Positions 17,352-26,352 of a DNA stretch of 64,000 nucleotides are shown here, in pieces. A program made the position numbers and the translations under genes. Origin of the DNA: Nocardia salmonicida NBRC 13393 (GTDB lineage: Bacteria > Actinomycetota > Actinomycetes > Mycobacteriales > Mycobacteriaceae). Every line of letters begins with the position of its first letter. Position 1 is the stretch's first letter. The notes below the pieces were generated by a model that saw nothing but the letters and a program-made list of their open reading frames with translations, was not told the origin of the DNA and ran no database searches. The DNA is taken from assembly GCF_001613085.1 (NCBI RefSeq), contig NZ_BDBR01000011.1, positions 62,001 to 126,000 of the forward strand, written 5' to 3'.

Positions 17352-17666
17352 CTAGTATAGATTGCGGATCGCATGCTCGTTGCGTGCATCCTCCGCCTCG
17401 TATGTGTCCGCGATATAGCGTAAGGTACTAGCAATTTCAGCGAACACTTGCTTTCCCTCGGCCATTCTACTGACGAAAAAGTCTGGAACGTCTTTATATT
17501 TTTCGTACGCAAGAATGAATACACCGGCCTCAAGATTGGTAAACTTGGCCTTATCGGCAGCCAGCCTCGCAGTCTCCAATTCTCCAATTGCCTCGTCCCA
17601 GTTGGTCGCGGCGGTCCGCACAGCACTGACTGCGACCGAAACGGCTTGTTGCGTTGGTGCACCCAT
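17352..17666 (-). CDS. EspC/DUF2580-like type VII secretion protein
   Basis: A 104-residue helical protein of the small ESX-associated type. It has two predicted helices around NWDEAIGELETARLAADKAKF, then a C-terminal YEAED matching the YxxxD/E type VII export signal. Such proteins are normally exported as a heterodimer with a longer WXG/PE-like partner, here the downstream 295-residue protein 15 nt away. Base composition is clearly lower in GC than in neighbours outside the cassette. Confidence 0.65.
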   Translation of the reverse strand: MGAPTQQAVSVAVSAVRTAATNWDEAIGELETARLAADKAKFTNLEAGVFILAYEKYKDVPDFFVSRMAEGKQVFAEIASTLRYIADTYEAEDARNEHAIRNLY

Positions 17667-17670
17667 CTTT

Positions 17671-18516
17671 TTATACCCCCAATTCCCGGATCAGATTATC
17701 TCGATGTCGAATATGTTGATACTCGAGATCCTCATCCGAGTACCGTGAGTAATCCCCCTTGACCTTGAAGGTCGGGCGGAGACTGCGGACATGGTCCGCG
17801 CAAAACAACACTTCGTCGCTAATTTGGATCGGGTCGACTTGCTGCCCCCACCCGACCCACACGTGCATAGACTTCACTTGAAAACAGTCCGCCGTCATCG
17901 ACACGATCGGTCTATTGTCAATTAGTGCTCGACCATGGACCTCGAAGACACCTCGAGTGAAAATGCGGGTCTGAGTTTCCCGATAATCAGCCCAACTTCC
18001 GGCTTCGAGTAGGAGCATCGTGACTGTGCGCTCATCGGGGACAGGACATGCGTGCCGGAACTCGCCTGTCAGAAGCTTTCCAGCAGCGATGCTCCGTCTA
18101 ACGTGGTCTGCCACCGCCTTTTTATAGGCGCGCATCAGCTCGTCGCCAGCCTCAGCGGGATTCATGTAGCGGTTCCACTGGCGGCTCAATTCAACTCGAG
18201 TCGGCAAGAGCCCCCGGTCGACTTCAATCGTTGCGAAGGAAGAGCCCTGGTAGTCGCCGGAATCTACGCCGGGGCGACTATCGAGGTCACTAGCGACAGG
18301 ACTCGCTACAGATGGGTCCAGTCGCTGGTATCGGTGGTCATCACGAGAATCGGCATCTGCATCCGATCGATAAGCCTGTTCGCCTCGGAATGAGTCAGAC
18401 AGTCGATCCGGTGTGTGTGTCTGCGTGCTTCGGGTGGCCTGAGGTCTTGTCAGTGGCTCTTCGTCCCAGAACTCGTCGGGATCGTCATAGTGGTTGAACC
18501 AGCCGCCAGTCGCCAT
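17671..18516 (-). CDS. Unknown protein of the type VII cargo cassette
   Basis: A 281-residue protein without signal peptide. The N-terminal ~110 residues are low-complexity and acidic/Ser-rich (HYDDPDEFWDEEPLTRPQ, then DSDADSRDD-like runs). The middle (VELSRQWNRYMNPAEAGDELMRAYKKAVADHVRRS) weakly resembles YbaB/EbfC-like proteins often found beside actinobacterial ESX cargo genes, and the C-terminal ~100 residues form a compact alpha/beta-looking domain. It lies 4 nt before the EspC-like gene and is surely cotranscribed. ATG 18516 is my preferred start; a cytoplasmic chaperone role is only a guess. Confidence 0.55.
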   Translation of the reverse strand: MATGGWFNHYDDPDEFWDEEPLTRPQATRSTQTHTPDRLSDSFRGEQAYRSDADADSRDDHRYQRLDPSVASPVASDLDSRPGVDSGDYQGSSFATIEVDRGLLPTRVELSRQWNRYMNPAEAGDELMRAYKKAVADHVRRSIAAGKLLTGEFRHACPVPDERTVTMLLLEAGSWADYRETQTRIFTRGVFEVHGRALIDNRPIVSMTADCFQVKSMHVWVGWGQQVDPIQISDEVLFCADHVRSLRPTFKVKGDYSRYSDEDLEYQHIRHRDNLIRELGV

Positions 18517-18728
18517 CACCACACCTCGAAGAATCCACACGATGCCGGCATGGTACGTCGAATCGCCATCAATCCCCCCGCTTGTCCAGACCTGTCTCCG
18601 TAGAATCTCAACCCCACCTTCTCGGACGTCCAGGCAGGTTGTCAACTCCTTGACGTTGAACGACACTTCTCGGAAACGCTTGCGCGCCAGCACTTGCCAA
18701 GAGCGGCTGACTCGCTCGCTCTGGGAGT

Positions 18729-19166
18729 TCAGTCCGGAGTGCGGACGATGATCCGAGCAGAGGGGACGGCTGCTGCCAGTTGGCGGATGTCGTCCGGGTC
18801 AGAGGTGATTACCAGACCGCCGCCATACCGGGAACACAGCGCCACAACGTGGGCATCCGACAGGTAGCGACTACCGACCTGTGCGCCGTGGAGAATGGCA
18901 TCGACCAGCCTGGCCATGTCGAAGTCGGTGGGCACTATCGCCACCGGGCGTTGCCACGGGTGGTCGTGTGGCTTGCGCGAAACCAGGGTCTCGACCCGCC
19001 GGGTTCGGGCCACGCCTCGGCACACCTCCGCGCAGACGACCGCGGGCACCAGCACCTCGGCGGCGCGCGCCTTCGCTTCGGCCGGCAGCGCCCGCAAACG
19101 AGCTGGCGGTTTCGGCTCGCATAGGGCGGACAGCCCGTCCGAATCGAGCACGATCGACAGTGTCAC
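18729..19166 (-). CDS. PIN-domain ribonuclease toxin (VapC type)
   Basis: A 145-residue PIN protein with the acidic metal-binding residues in order: D in IVLDSDG near residue 8, E in CAEVCRG, D in YLSDAHV and D in TSDPDD. Family members cleave RNA, often tRNA. It follows the antitoxin gene by 11 nt in the same operon, the usual antitoxin-then-toxin order. Confidence 0.85.
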   Translation of the reverse strand: MTLSIVLDSDGLSALCEPKPPARLRALPAEAKARAAEVLVPAVVCAEVCRGVARTRRVETLVSRKPHDHPWQRPVAIVPTDFDMARLVDAILHGAQVGSRYLSDAHVVALCSRYGGGLVITSDPDDIRQLAAAVPSARIIVRTPD

Positions 19167-19177
19167 GCGATCTCTCG

Positions 19178-19426
19178 TCAGTCGCCCACTGCACCGTCGA
19201 GTTCATCGAACGCCATTGCGGCATAACGCATGTCATCGTCGGAGACCGAGCCGAATTCGGAATCCCAGCCATCGAGTAGATCACCCAAAGCCGCGTTGCG
19301 AGCCATGCGCTCGACGTGCTCAGTCAGCGCGGCGTTCACCACCGCGGGCAGGTGGGAGTCGCCGAGCCTGCGTGCCTGCTCGACCACCGCTTTATCTACT
19401 GTCACCGTGATCTTACTTTTGGCCAT
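19178..19426 (-). CDS. Antitoxin of the VapBC pair (ribbon-helix-helix type)
   Basis: An 82-residue protein. The first ~45 residues have a ribbon-helix-helix look (SKITVTVDKAVVEQARRLGDSHLPAVVNAALTEHVERM). The acidic tail (DGWDSEFGSVSDDDMRYAAMAFDELDG) would wrap the toxin active site. It probably autoregulates the operon. Confidence 0.82.
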   Translation of the reverse strand: MAKSKITVTVDKAVVEQARRLGDSHLPAVVNAALTEHVERMARNAALGDLLDGWDSEFGSVSDDDMRYAAMAFDELDGAVGD

Positions 19427-19468
19427 ATAAGCGTCCTACCCGCAGGCGTGGGTCGGCATCCGGCTTAC

Positions 19469-20857
19469 TCAGTGGCCGATCGTGCCGGTGCTCAGGAAGC
19501 CGAGTAGGTCGTGGCGGGTGATGACGCCGACGGGCTTGCCGTCTTCGACGACCATCAGGGCGTCGGAATCCGACAGCGCCTTGGTGGCGGTGGAGAGGGG
19601 TTCGCCGGAGCCGATCAGCGGGAACGACGGGCTCATGTGCTGGGCCACCGAGTCGGTGAGGTTGGCGCGGCCTTCGAAGACGGCGGAGAGCAGGTCGCGT
19701 TCGGTGACGCTGCCCGCGACCTCGCCCGCCATGACCGGCGGCTCGGCGCCGACGACGGGCATCTGTGACACGCCGTATTCACGCAGGATCTCGATGGCGT
19801 CGCGCAGGGTTTCCGACGGGTGGGTGTGCACCAGGTCGGGCAGGGCGCCGGACTTGCCGCGCAGCACGTCGCCGACCAGCGGTTCGGGGCCCGCTTCCAG
19901 CGGAGTCTGGAGGAAGCCGTAGGAGCTCATCCACTTGTCGTTGAAGATCTTCGACAGGTAACCGCGGCCACCGTCGGGCAGCAGCACGACCACCACGGCG
20001 TCGGGATCGCGGCGGGCGACCTCGATCGCGGCGACCACGGCCATACCGCAGGAACCGCCGACCAGCAGGCCTTCCTCGCGAGCCAGGCGCCGGGTCATCT
20101 CGAAGGAATCCGCGTCGGAGACGGCGATGATCTCGTCGGGGATCGACGCGTCGTACGCCGAGGGCCAGAAGTCCTCGCCGACACCCTCGACCAGATACGG
20201 GCGACCGGTGCCGCCGGAGTACACCGAGCCTTCCGGATCGGCGCCGATGATCTTGACCTTGCCGCCGGAGACTTCCTTGAGGTAGCGGCCGGTGCCGGAG
20301 ATGGTGCCGCCGGTGCCGACGCCCGCGACGAAGTGGGTGACCTTGCCCTCGGTGTCGGCCCAGATCTCAGGACCGGTGGTCTCGTAGTGGCTGTCGGGAC
20401 CGCCCGGGTTCGAGTACTGGTTGGGCTTCCAGGCGCCCTCGATCTCCCGGACCAGGCGATCGGAGACGTTGTAATAGCTGTCGGGGTGCTCCGGCGGCAC
20501 GGCGGTCGGGCAGACCACGACCTCGGCGCCGTAGGCACGCAACACGTTGCGCTTGTCCTCGCTGACCTTGTCCGGGCAGACGAACACACACTTGTACCCG
20601 CGCTGCTGGGCGACCAACGCCAGGCCGACACCGGTGTTACCGGAGGTCGGCTCGACGATCGTGCCACCCGGCTTCAGCAGTCCGTCCTGCTCGGCGGCGT
20701 CGATCATCTTGACCGCGATCCGGTCCTTGGAGCTGCCGCCCGGGTTCAGGTATTCGACCTTCGCGGCCACCAGACCCGCGTTGGGGCCGACCACCGAGTT
20801 CAGCCGAACAAGGGGGGTGTTACCGATGAGGTCGACCACATGATCCGCGATGCGCAT
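19469..20857 (-). CDS. cbs: Cystathionine beta-synthase
   Basis: A 462-residue PLP enzyme condensing serine and homocysteine to cystathionine (reverse transsulfuration). The PLP lysine is K44 in NPGGSSKDRIA, with the PTSGNTG phosphate-side loop near residue 70 and GVGTGGTISG later. A C-terminal pair of CBS domains (about residues 340-462), the regulatory module, distinguishes it from CysK. ATG 20857 has a GGAGG just upstream; the same frame continues far upstream as non-coding. The position next to the SGNH hydrolase gene matches M. tuberculosis Rv1077/Rv1075c (from memory). Confidence 0.93.
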   Translation of the reverse strand: MRIADHVVDLIGNTPLVRLNSVVGPNAGLVAAKVEYLNPGGSSKDRIAVKMIDAAEQDGLLKPGGTIVEPTSGNTGVGLALVAQQRGYKCVFVCPDKVSEDKRNVLRAYGAEVVVCPTAVPPEHPDSYYNVSDRLVREIEGAWKPNQYSNPGGPDSHYETTGPEIWADTEGKVTHFVAGVGTGGTISGTGRYLKEVSGGKVKIIGADPEGSVYSGGTGRPYLVEGVGEDFWPSAYDASIPDEIIAVSDADSFEMTRRLAREEGLLVGGSCGMAVVAAIEVARRDPDAVVVVLLPDGGRGYLSKIFNDKWMSSYGFLQTPLEAGPEPLVGDVLRGKSGALPDLVHTHPSETLRDAIEILREYGVSQMPVVGAEPPVMAGEVAGSVTERDLLSAVFEGRANLTDSVAQHMSPSFPLIGSGEPLSTATKALSDSDALMVVEDGKPVGVITRHDLLGFLSTGTIGH

Positions 20858-20944
20858 TCCTCCATCGTTGCAGAACCTCTGATTTCGCGAGTACATGGGT
20901 AACTCGTCGGGTACTGGCGAACCCGCGTCGTAGAATTTTCGGAT

Positions 20945-21814
20945 GTGAGCGCACCTCGAATCAGCTGGCGGACCGCGGTCGTGACCGGAGCGACGACGGT
21001 GCTCGCCGGATCGAGCGCCGGGACGGTCTCCTGGGCGACCTATCGTTTGCTGATGACGCAGGCGGGTGCGGCGCGCGCGGTGATCGGCCGCGACACCTCC
21101 AAACCGCCCGAGGCCGACGGCGTGTACGCGCCGGGTGCCACCTGTCCCGAGCCATGGCGCAAGAACACGCCGGTCGACCTGCACCTGATGATCTTCGGCG
21201 ACTCCACCGCGGCGGGGCTCGGTTGTCTCGGTGCCGCCGATGTGCCGGGAGTGCGGTTGGCCCGCGGTCTGGCCGAGGCCACCGGCCTGCGAATCCGGTT
21301 GAGTACCAAAGCGATCTCCGGCGCCACCTCGAAGGGCTTGGCCGGACAGGTCGACGCGATGTTCGTCGCGGGCCCACCGCCGGACGCGGCGGTGATCCTG
21401 GTCGGCGCCAACGACATCACCAAGAAGCACTCCATCCGGGCCTCTGCGGGCAGGCTCGCGGCAGCGGTATCGCGGCTGTGTCAGGCCGACGCGCTGGTGG
21501 TGGTCGGCACCTGCCCGAACCTCGGCACCGTCACCGCGATCCAGCAACCCCTGCGCACGATCGTCGCGAACTGGAGTGTGCGACTGGCCAAGGCGCAGAC
21601 GGTCGCGACCACGATCGCGGGCGGTATCGCGGTGCCGATGGGTTCACCGCTGGTCGCGTCCGAGTTCCGGGCCGCACCCGAAACCCTGTTCGCCACCGAC
21701 GGATTCCACCCGTCCGCGGCGGGCTACGAACTGGCCGCCGCGCAGCTGCTTCCCGTGCTGATCGCGCAGGTGCGCGACCGCCCTGCTCTTCCCGTGGGGC
21801 AGCTGGAGACGTAG
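20945..21814 (+). CDS. SGNH/GDSL-type secreted esterase
   Basis: A 289-residue protein with an N-terminal hydrophobic anchor or signal (residues ~9-35), then an SGNH hydrolase fold. Block I is FGDSTAAG with nucleophile S87, the block III Asn is in LVGANDITKK, and block V Asp/His are in ATDGFHPSAAGY. The family hydrolyses short-chain esters and may act on cell-envelope lipids. It is divergent from cbs. The M. tuberculosis counterpart Rv1075c is a characterised GDSL esterase as I recall. Confidence 0.85.
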   Translation: MSAPRISWRTAVVTGATTVLAGSSAGTVSWATYRLLMTQAGAARAVIGRDTSKPPEADGVYAPGATCPEPWRKNTPVDLHLMIFGDSTAAGLGCLGAADVPGVRLARGLAEATGLRIRLSTKAISGATSKGLAGQVDAMFVAGPPPDAAVILVGANDITKKHSIRASAGRLAAAVSRLCQADALVVVGTCPNLGTVTAIQQPLRTIVANWSVRLAKAQTVATTIAGGIAVPMGSPLVASEFRAAPETLFATDGFHPSAAGYELAAAQLLPVLIAQVRDRPALPVGQLET

Positions 21815-21875
21815 ATTCGAGAATGACCGGCATGTAAACAGCCGTTCACGTCGAACAATGCGAAAAGGAGTCCTC

Positions 21876-23096
21876 ATGCCCGAGGCCGTCATCGTCAGCA
21901 CCGCCCGTTCCCCGATCGGCCGTGCCGTCAAGGGGTCATTGGCGGGAATGCGCCCGGACGACCTGACCACGCAGATGGTTCGTGCCGCGCTGGCCAAGGT
22001 GCCTTCGCTGGATCCGACGCAGATCGACGACATCATCCTGGGCACCGGCTCCCCCGCCGGCGAGGGTGGCTTCGGTATGGGCCGCATGATCGCCATCGAG
22101 CTCGGCCTCGATGTCGTCCCCGGCACCACCGTGCAGCGCTACTGTGCGTCGTCGGTGCAGACCACCCGGATGGCCTTCCACGCGATCAAGGCAGGCGAGG
22201 GTGATGTGTTCATCTCCGCGGGCGTGGAGACCGTCTCGCGCTACGCCCGTGGCTCGGCCGACAGCTCGCCCGACACCAGGAACCCCATTTTCGACGAGGC
22301 CGTTGCCCGCACCGCCAAGGCCGCCGAAGGTGGCGCCGGTGTCTGGCACGACCCGCGTCAGGACGGCCTGCTCCCCGACGCCTACATCGCGATGGGCCAG
22401 ACCGCCGAGAACGTGGCGTCGCTGACCGGCATCTCGCGCGAAGACCAGGACCGCTGGGGCGTGCGCTCGCAGAACCGTGCCGAAGAGGCCATCAAGGCCG
22501 GGTTCTTCGAGCGCGAGATCACCCCGGTGACCCTGCCCGACGGCACGATCGTGAGCAAGGACGACGGCCCGCGCGCCGGCGTCACCTACGAGGCGGTCAG
22601 CCAGCTCAAGCCGGTGTTCCGTCCCGACGGCACCATCACCGCCGGTAACTGCTGCGCGCTCAACGACGGCGCCGCGGCGCTGGTCATCATGAGCGACACC
22701 AAGGCCAAGGAACTGGGCCTGACCCCGCTGGCCCGCATCGTCTCCACCGGCGTCTCCGGCCTGTCGCCCGAGATCATGGGCCTCGGCCCGGTCGAGGCCG
22801 TCAAGCGCGCGCTGGCGATCGCAGGCAAGTCGGTCTCCGACATCGACCTGTTCGAGATCAACGAGGCCTTCGCCGTGCAGGTGCTCGGCTCGGCGCGTGA
22901 GCTGAAGATCGACGAGGACAAGCTCAACGTCTCCGGCGGCGCGATCGCGCTCGGCCACCCGTTCGGCATGACCGGTGCCCGCATCACCACCACCCTGCTG
23001 AACAACCTGCAGACCTACGACAAGCAGTTCGGCGTGGAGACCATGTGCGTCGGCGGCGGCCAGGGCATGGCGCTGGTCCTCGAGCGCTTGAGCTGA
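21876..23096 (+). CDS. Acetyl-CoA acyltransferase (thiolase)
   Basis: A 406-residue thiolase. The nucleophilic Cys is C90 in QRYCASSVQT, with the C-terminal catalytic His in LGHPFGMTGAR and the second Cys in CVGGGQGMA. It performs thiolytic cleavage or Claisen condensation of acyl-CoAs. ATG 21876 follows AAAAGGAG at 7 nt. The gene position corresponds to fadA3 (Rv1074c) in M. tuberculosis by recalled synteny. It ends at a strong terminator. Confidence 0.92.
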   Translation: MPEAVIVSTARSPIGRAVKGSLAGMRPDDLTTQMVRAALAKVPSLDPTQIDDIILGTGSPAGEGGFGMGRMIAIELGLDVVPGTTVQRYCASSVQTTRMAFHAIKAGEGDVFISAGVETVSRYARGSADSSPDTRNPIFDEAVARTAKAAEGGAGVWHDPRQDGLLPDAYIAMGQTAENVASLTGISREDQDRWGVRSQNRAEEAIKAGFFEREITPVTLPDGTIVSKDDGPRAGVTYEAVSQLKPVFRPDGTITAGNCCALNDGAAALVIMSDTKAKELGLTPLARIVSTGVSGLSPEIMGLGPVEAVKRALAIAGKSVSDIDLFEINEAFAVQVLGSARELKIDEDKLNVSGGAIALGHPFGMTGARITTTLLNNLQTYDKQFGVETMCVGGGQGMALVLERLS

Positions 23097-23114
23097 GCCT
23101 TGAGATAGACCGAA

Positions 23115-23151
23115 AAAAGCGGCCCACCTCGATGAGGTGGGCCGCTTTTTC
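23115..23151. terminator. Strong bidirectional terminator after the thiolase gene
   Basis: A perfect 17-bp stem (AAAAAGCGGCCCACCTC at 23115-23131, complement 23135-23151) with a 3-nt loop. The A-tract and T-tract on either side make it an intrinsic terminator for both convergent genes. Confidence 0.93.
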
Positions 23152-23160
23152 GTGATCGGA

Positions 23161-24018
23161 TCAGTCGCGCTGGAAGTAGCTCAGCAGGCGAAGGATCTCG
23201 ACGTAGAGCCAGACCAGGGTGATGGTGAGGCCGAGGGCCACGCCCCACGCGGCCTTTTCGGGGGCCTGGGCGCGGATCAGCTGGTCGGCGGCGTCGAAGT
23301 CCAGCAGGAAGCTGAACGCGGCGATGGCGATGCAGACCAGGCTGAACACGATCGCCAGCGCGCCGCCGTCGCGCAGGCCGAAGCCGCCGTCGGTGAAGAA
23401 GCTCGCGATCAGGTTGCCGACCATCAGCACCAGCACGCCGACCATCGCGCCGATCAGCATGCGGGTGAAGCGCGGGGTAACGCGGATCGCGCCGGTCTTG
23501 TAGACGACGAGCATGCCGAAGAACACGCCGAACGTGCCGAGCACCGCCTGGCCGATCAGGGCGCTACCGCCCACCCCGCCGAAGGTGACGTCGGTGAACA
23601 TCAGGGACAGCGCGCCGAGGAACAGGCCCTCGAAGGCCGCGTAGGACAGCACGATGGCCGGGTTGTCCATCTTGCGACCGAAGGTCGCGATCAGGACGAG
23701 CACCAGGCCGACGATCGCGCCGCCGATGACGAACAGCGGGGCCAGCGACGGGTTCGCGCTCGACAGCGCGAAGGAGATGATCGCCGAGACGGTCAGCACC
23801 GCGAGGGTGATGCCGGTCTTGGTGACCACGTCGTCGATGGTCATCGCGCGGGTGGCAGGGGCCTGCTGGAATTGCTGGCCGTACTGCTGCCCGTATTCGC
23901 CGTATTGCTGGTTACCGAGCTGGCCCGCGCCGGCTACGCCCGAACCGAAGTTCGCGTAACCGCCGACACCTTCCTGGCGGGGAAGGTTCTTGAACACCGG
24001 ATTCGATGAGGTACGCAC
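23161..24018 (-). CDS. Bax inhibitor-1/YccA family membrane protein
   Basis: A 285-residue protein with a ~60-residue Gly/Gln/Tyr-rich cytoplasmic N-terminus (GNQQYGEYGQQYGQQFQQ) and seven predicted membrane helices, the layout of actinobacterial Bax1-I/YccA proteins. Relatives include proton-dependent Ca2+ leak channels and an FtsH modulator. The GTG start follows GGAAAGG. The gene lies after the thiolase as in M. tuberculosis, where I recall a membrane protein at this place. Confidence 0.85.
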   Translation of the reverse strand: MRTSSNPVFKNLPRQEGVGGYANFGSGVAGAGQLGNQQYGEYGQQYGQQFQQAPATRAMTIDDVVTKTGITLAVLTVSAIISFALSSANPSLAPLFVIGGAIVGLVLVLIATFGRKMDNPAIVLSYAAFEGLFLGALSLMFTDVTFGGVGGSALIGQAVLGTFGVFFGMLVVYKTGAIRVTPRFTRMLIGAMVGVLVLMVGNLIASFFTDGGFGLRDGGALAIVFSLVCIAIAAFSFLLDFDAADQLIRAQAPEKAAWGVALGLTITLVWLYVEILRLLSYFQRD

Positions 24019-24168
24019 CGTGCGCCTTTCCTGGAGTTACGAGTCGCTGCAGAAGCTCCAACTGCCCTGTTCAACGCGTCACGATCGGACAAAGTTCCCA
24101 GCGATCGGGTCGATGACCACACCACGGGCCCGTTCGGACAAATCGGACTCTACCGCTTTCGGGTCGTC

Positions 24169-25317
24169 CTATCGTTGTACGTCGCGCAGACCACGAACGG
24201 ACCGCGTGACCGTGAACTTCTGGTTCCGGCCGATCACATCGGTGCGACCCACCATCCGCTCCACCACGCCGCGATAGTTCAAGTGCGAGTTGTACACCGT
24301 CCACAACTCACCGCCCGGCCGCAGCACCCGCCCGGTCTCGACGAACATCTTGATCGCCGAACCGGTGTGCACTGCTGCCCCGACGTGGAACGGCGGATTG
24401 CACAGCACAAGGTCGGCGCTGTTGTCGGCGGCCGAGGACATGGCGTCGTCGCGCACCACCGTCACCCGGTCGGCGACACCGTTGGCCACGGCGGTAGCCC
24501 TGGCAGAGGCGACGGCGGCGGCGGACTGGTCGGTGCCGACCACCCGGATGTGCGGCCGCGATTTGGCCAGCGCGACCGCGAGAATGCCGGTGCCACAACC
24601 CAGATCGACGGCATCGCGCGCGTCGGGCTTCATCCGGTCCATGTGCTCGAGCAGGAAGCGAGTGCCGATGTCGAGGCGCGAGCCGGAGAACGCCGCACCG
24701 AACGCGACGACATCGCCGTCGATCTCGATGACGTGCTCGCGCACCGGGAACCGGGGTTCGCCCACCGGCAGCGGTTCGCCGACCACGAGCACGCGCGACT
24801 TCTGCCTGCCCCGGCCCGCGCGGACCTGGGCGAAGAATTCGGCGAGTACCTCGTTCATGGCCGGGGTGAGGTATTTGTCGCGACCGCCCGCGAACACCAC
24901 CACATCGTCGGCGGCGTAGCGGGCGATGGCCTCGGCGATCTCGGCGACACCCGACAGCATCCGCGGCAACCGCATCAGGATCACGCGCGCGCCGGCGAGC
25001 AGGTCGGCGTCGAGGGCGTGGGTGGTGTAGCGATCGGTGAGCCCGAGGGTCTTGGCGTTGGCCGCCAGCGCCGATTCGCCGGTGATCAGGTCCTGATGGA
25101 CGCGGATACCGGCGAGTCCGTGCTGTGCGGCCAGGCCGAGCGTGAGCGCACCGTAGGCGTCGCCGATCACCGCAACATCACCGCTACCCGCGGCCGCGAG
25201 GGCGTCGGCTGCCGTGTCGAGGATCAGTCGGTCGGCGGCATCGACGGCATAGAGGTTCGGCGCCTCCACATCCGGATACCGGCGTAGTCGGTCGAATACG
25301 TCGTCAACACTGTCCAC
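24169..25317 (-). CDS. RlmG/RsmC-like SAM-dependent methyltransferase
   Basis: A 382-residue protein with two Rossmann-like halves: a degenerate N-terminal half (about 1-190) and a catalytic half with motif I VDLGCGTGILAVALA and the amino-methylating NPPFHVG motif. This two-domain design is that of RlmG/RsmC, which methylate G1835 of 23S or G1207 of 16S rRNA on N2. The exact rRNA target is not decided by sequence. ATG 25317 begins the conserved N-terminus. Confidence 0.85.
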   Translation of the reverse strand: MDSVDDVFDRLRRYPDVEAPNLYAVDAADRLILDTAADALAAAGSGDVAVIGDAYGALTLGLAAQHGLAGIRVHQDLITGESALAANAKTLGLTDRYTTHALDADLLAGARVILMRLPRMLSGVAEIAEAIARYAADDVVVFAGGRDKYLTPAMNEVLAEFFAQVRAGRGRQKSRVLVVGEPLPVGEPRFPVREHVIEIDGDVVAFGAAFSGSRLDIGTRFLLEHMDRMKPDARDAVDLGCGTGILAVALAKSRPHIRVVGTDQSAAAVASARATAVANGVADRVTVVRDDAMSSAADNSADLVLCNPPFHVGAAVHTGSAIKMFVETGRVLRPGGELWTVYNSHLNYRGVVERMVGRTDVIGRNQKFTVTRSVRGLRDVQR

Positions 25318-25719
25318 CCGGCAAGTGTGCTAGATCGTTGCCCCACCGTCACATCCGGGCCCGCTATCCGCCATAGCGGCGACTCGCGACGGGTCTTCGT
25401 CGGATGTATTTCACTGAGTGGTAACGGGTTCCATCGATTTGCGAGGCCCTTGCAGATCGCTCCGAATTCGCGGATCCACCGAATTCCATTCTTCCCCAAT
25501 GCTTCGGACGCGATCGTCGACCGACTCCGCGCCGCAACCGATCACCGCAGGTGGCGCTAACTACCGAACTGGTACGCGTTCAGCGAAAATCCGGGCCGCG
25601 ACCTGCGGGCGCCAACCGGAACAGCTCCTATTCCGGGGCCATCAGCAAACTTTCCGTAGCCGAACACACCCCGTGCTCCTTCGCCCACGACGCCGCCGTC
25701 CCTGCGTAGCATCAGGCAC
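25318..25719. other. Intergenic region without recognised genes
   Basis: About 400 nt between divergent genes. I see no convincing coding frame, RNA gene or strong hairpin; short frames here are Arg/Ser-rich and look non-coding. It should hold both promoters. Confidence 0.5.
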
Positions 25720-26301
25720 ATGCGCAACGCCCTCGTGTTCGTGCTGATCGCCGCGGCCGCGGTTTCGGTGTCCGGCTGCGGCACCGACGACGCACCGGCC
25801 GCGACTCCACCGACAACGACGAGCACCGCCAGCAGGTTCGCGGAGGCCACCGGCGAGGTGCCCACCGACGCGAGCCCGAAGTCCGGCGCGGCCTCCACCG
25901 ATGCGGCGCTCACCGTCACCGATATCCGGCTCGGCCGGCAGCCCGGCTTCGACCGCGTGGTCTTCGCCCTCGGTGGCACCGGGGCTCCCGGGTGGCAGGT
26001 GTCCTACACCGATCAAGCGGTGCAGGACGGCAGCGGCAAGACCGTCGACGTGGCGGGCCGCTCGATTCTCGAGGTACGGATCCTCGGCTCCGCGTACCCG
26101 TTCGACTCGGTCGTCCCCCCGTTCGACGGGCCGGACCCGGTGACCGATCCGAGCACGCCGGCCATCACCGGGGTCTACAAGAAGCTGGTCTACGAAGGCG
26201 TCACGCAGTCGTTCATCGGCCTCGACGCCGATCAGCCGCCGTTCGCCGTGACAGCCCTGGCCGATCCCCCGCGCCTGGTCGTCGACATCGCCACCCAGTA
26301 G
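25720..26301 (+). CDS. AMIN-like-domain lipoprotein
   Basis: A 193-residue lipoprotein: signal peptide with lipobox VSGC (Cys near residue 20), a Thr/Ala/Pro-rich linker, and a ~130-residue beta domain (LTVTDIRLGRQPGFDRVVFALGG ... PPRLVVDIAT) of the AMIN-like type found in actinobacterial envelope lipoproteins. AMIN domains bind cell-wall polymers. It may be cotranscribed with the next genes. Confidence 0.75.
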   Translation: MRNALVFVLIAAAAVSVSGCGTDDAPAATPPTTTSTASRFAEATGEVPTDASPKSGAASTDAALTVTDIRLGRQPGFDRVVFALGGTGAPGWQVSYTDQAVQDGSGKTVDVAGRSILEVRILGSAYPFDSVVPPFDGPDPVTDPSTPAITGVYKKLVYEGVTQSFIGLDADQPPFAVTALADPPRLVVDIATQ

Positions 26302-26352
26302 CCCTTACCCCTACCGGGTATCGCGTTGACGATCGCTAGACTGGCTACCGTG

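Noticed and set aside
20858..21547. N-terminal extension of cbs
   Set aside because: The frame stays open upstream but overlaps the divergent SGNH hydrolase gene antisense; the conserved protein begins at ATG 20857 with a good ribosome-binding site.
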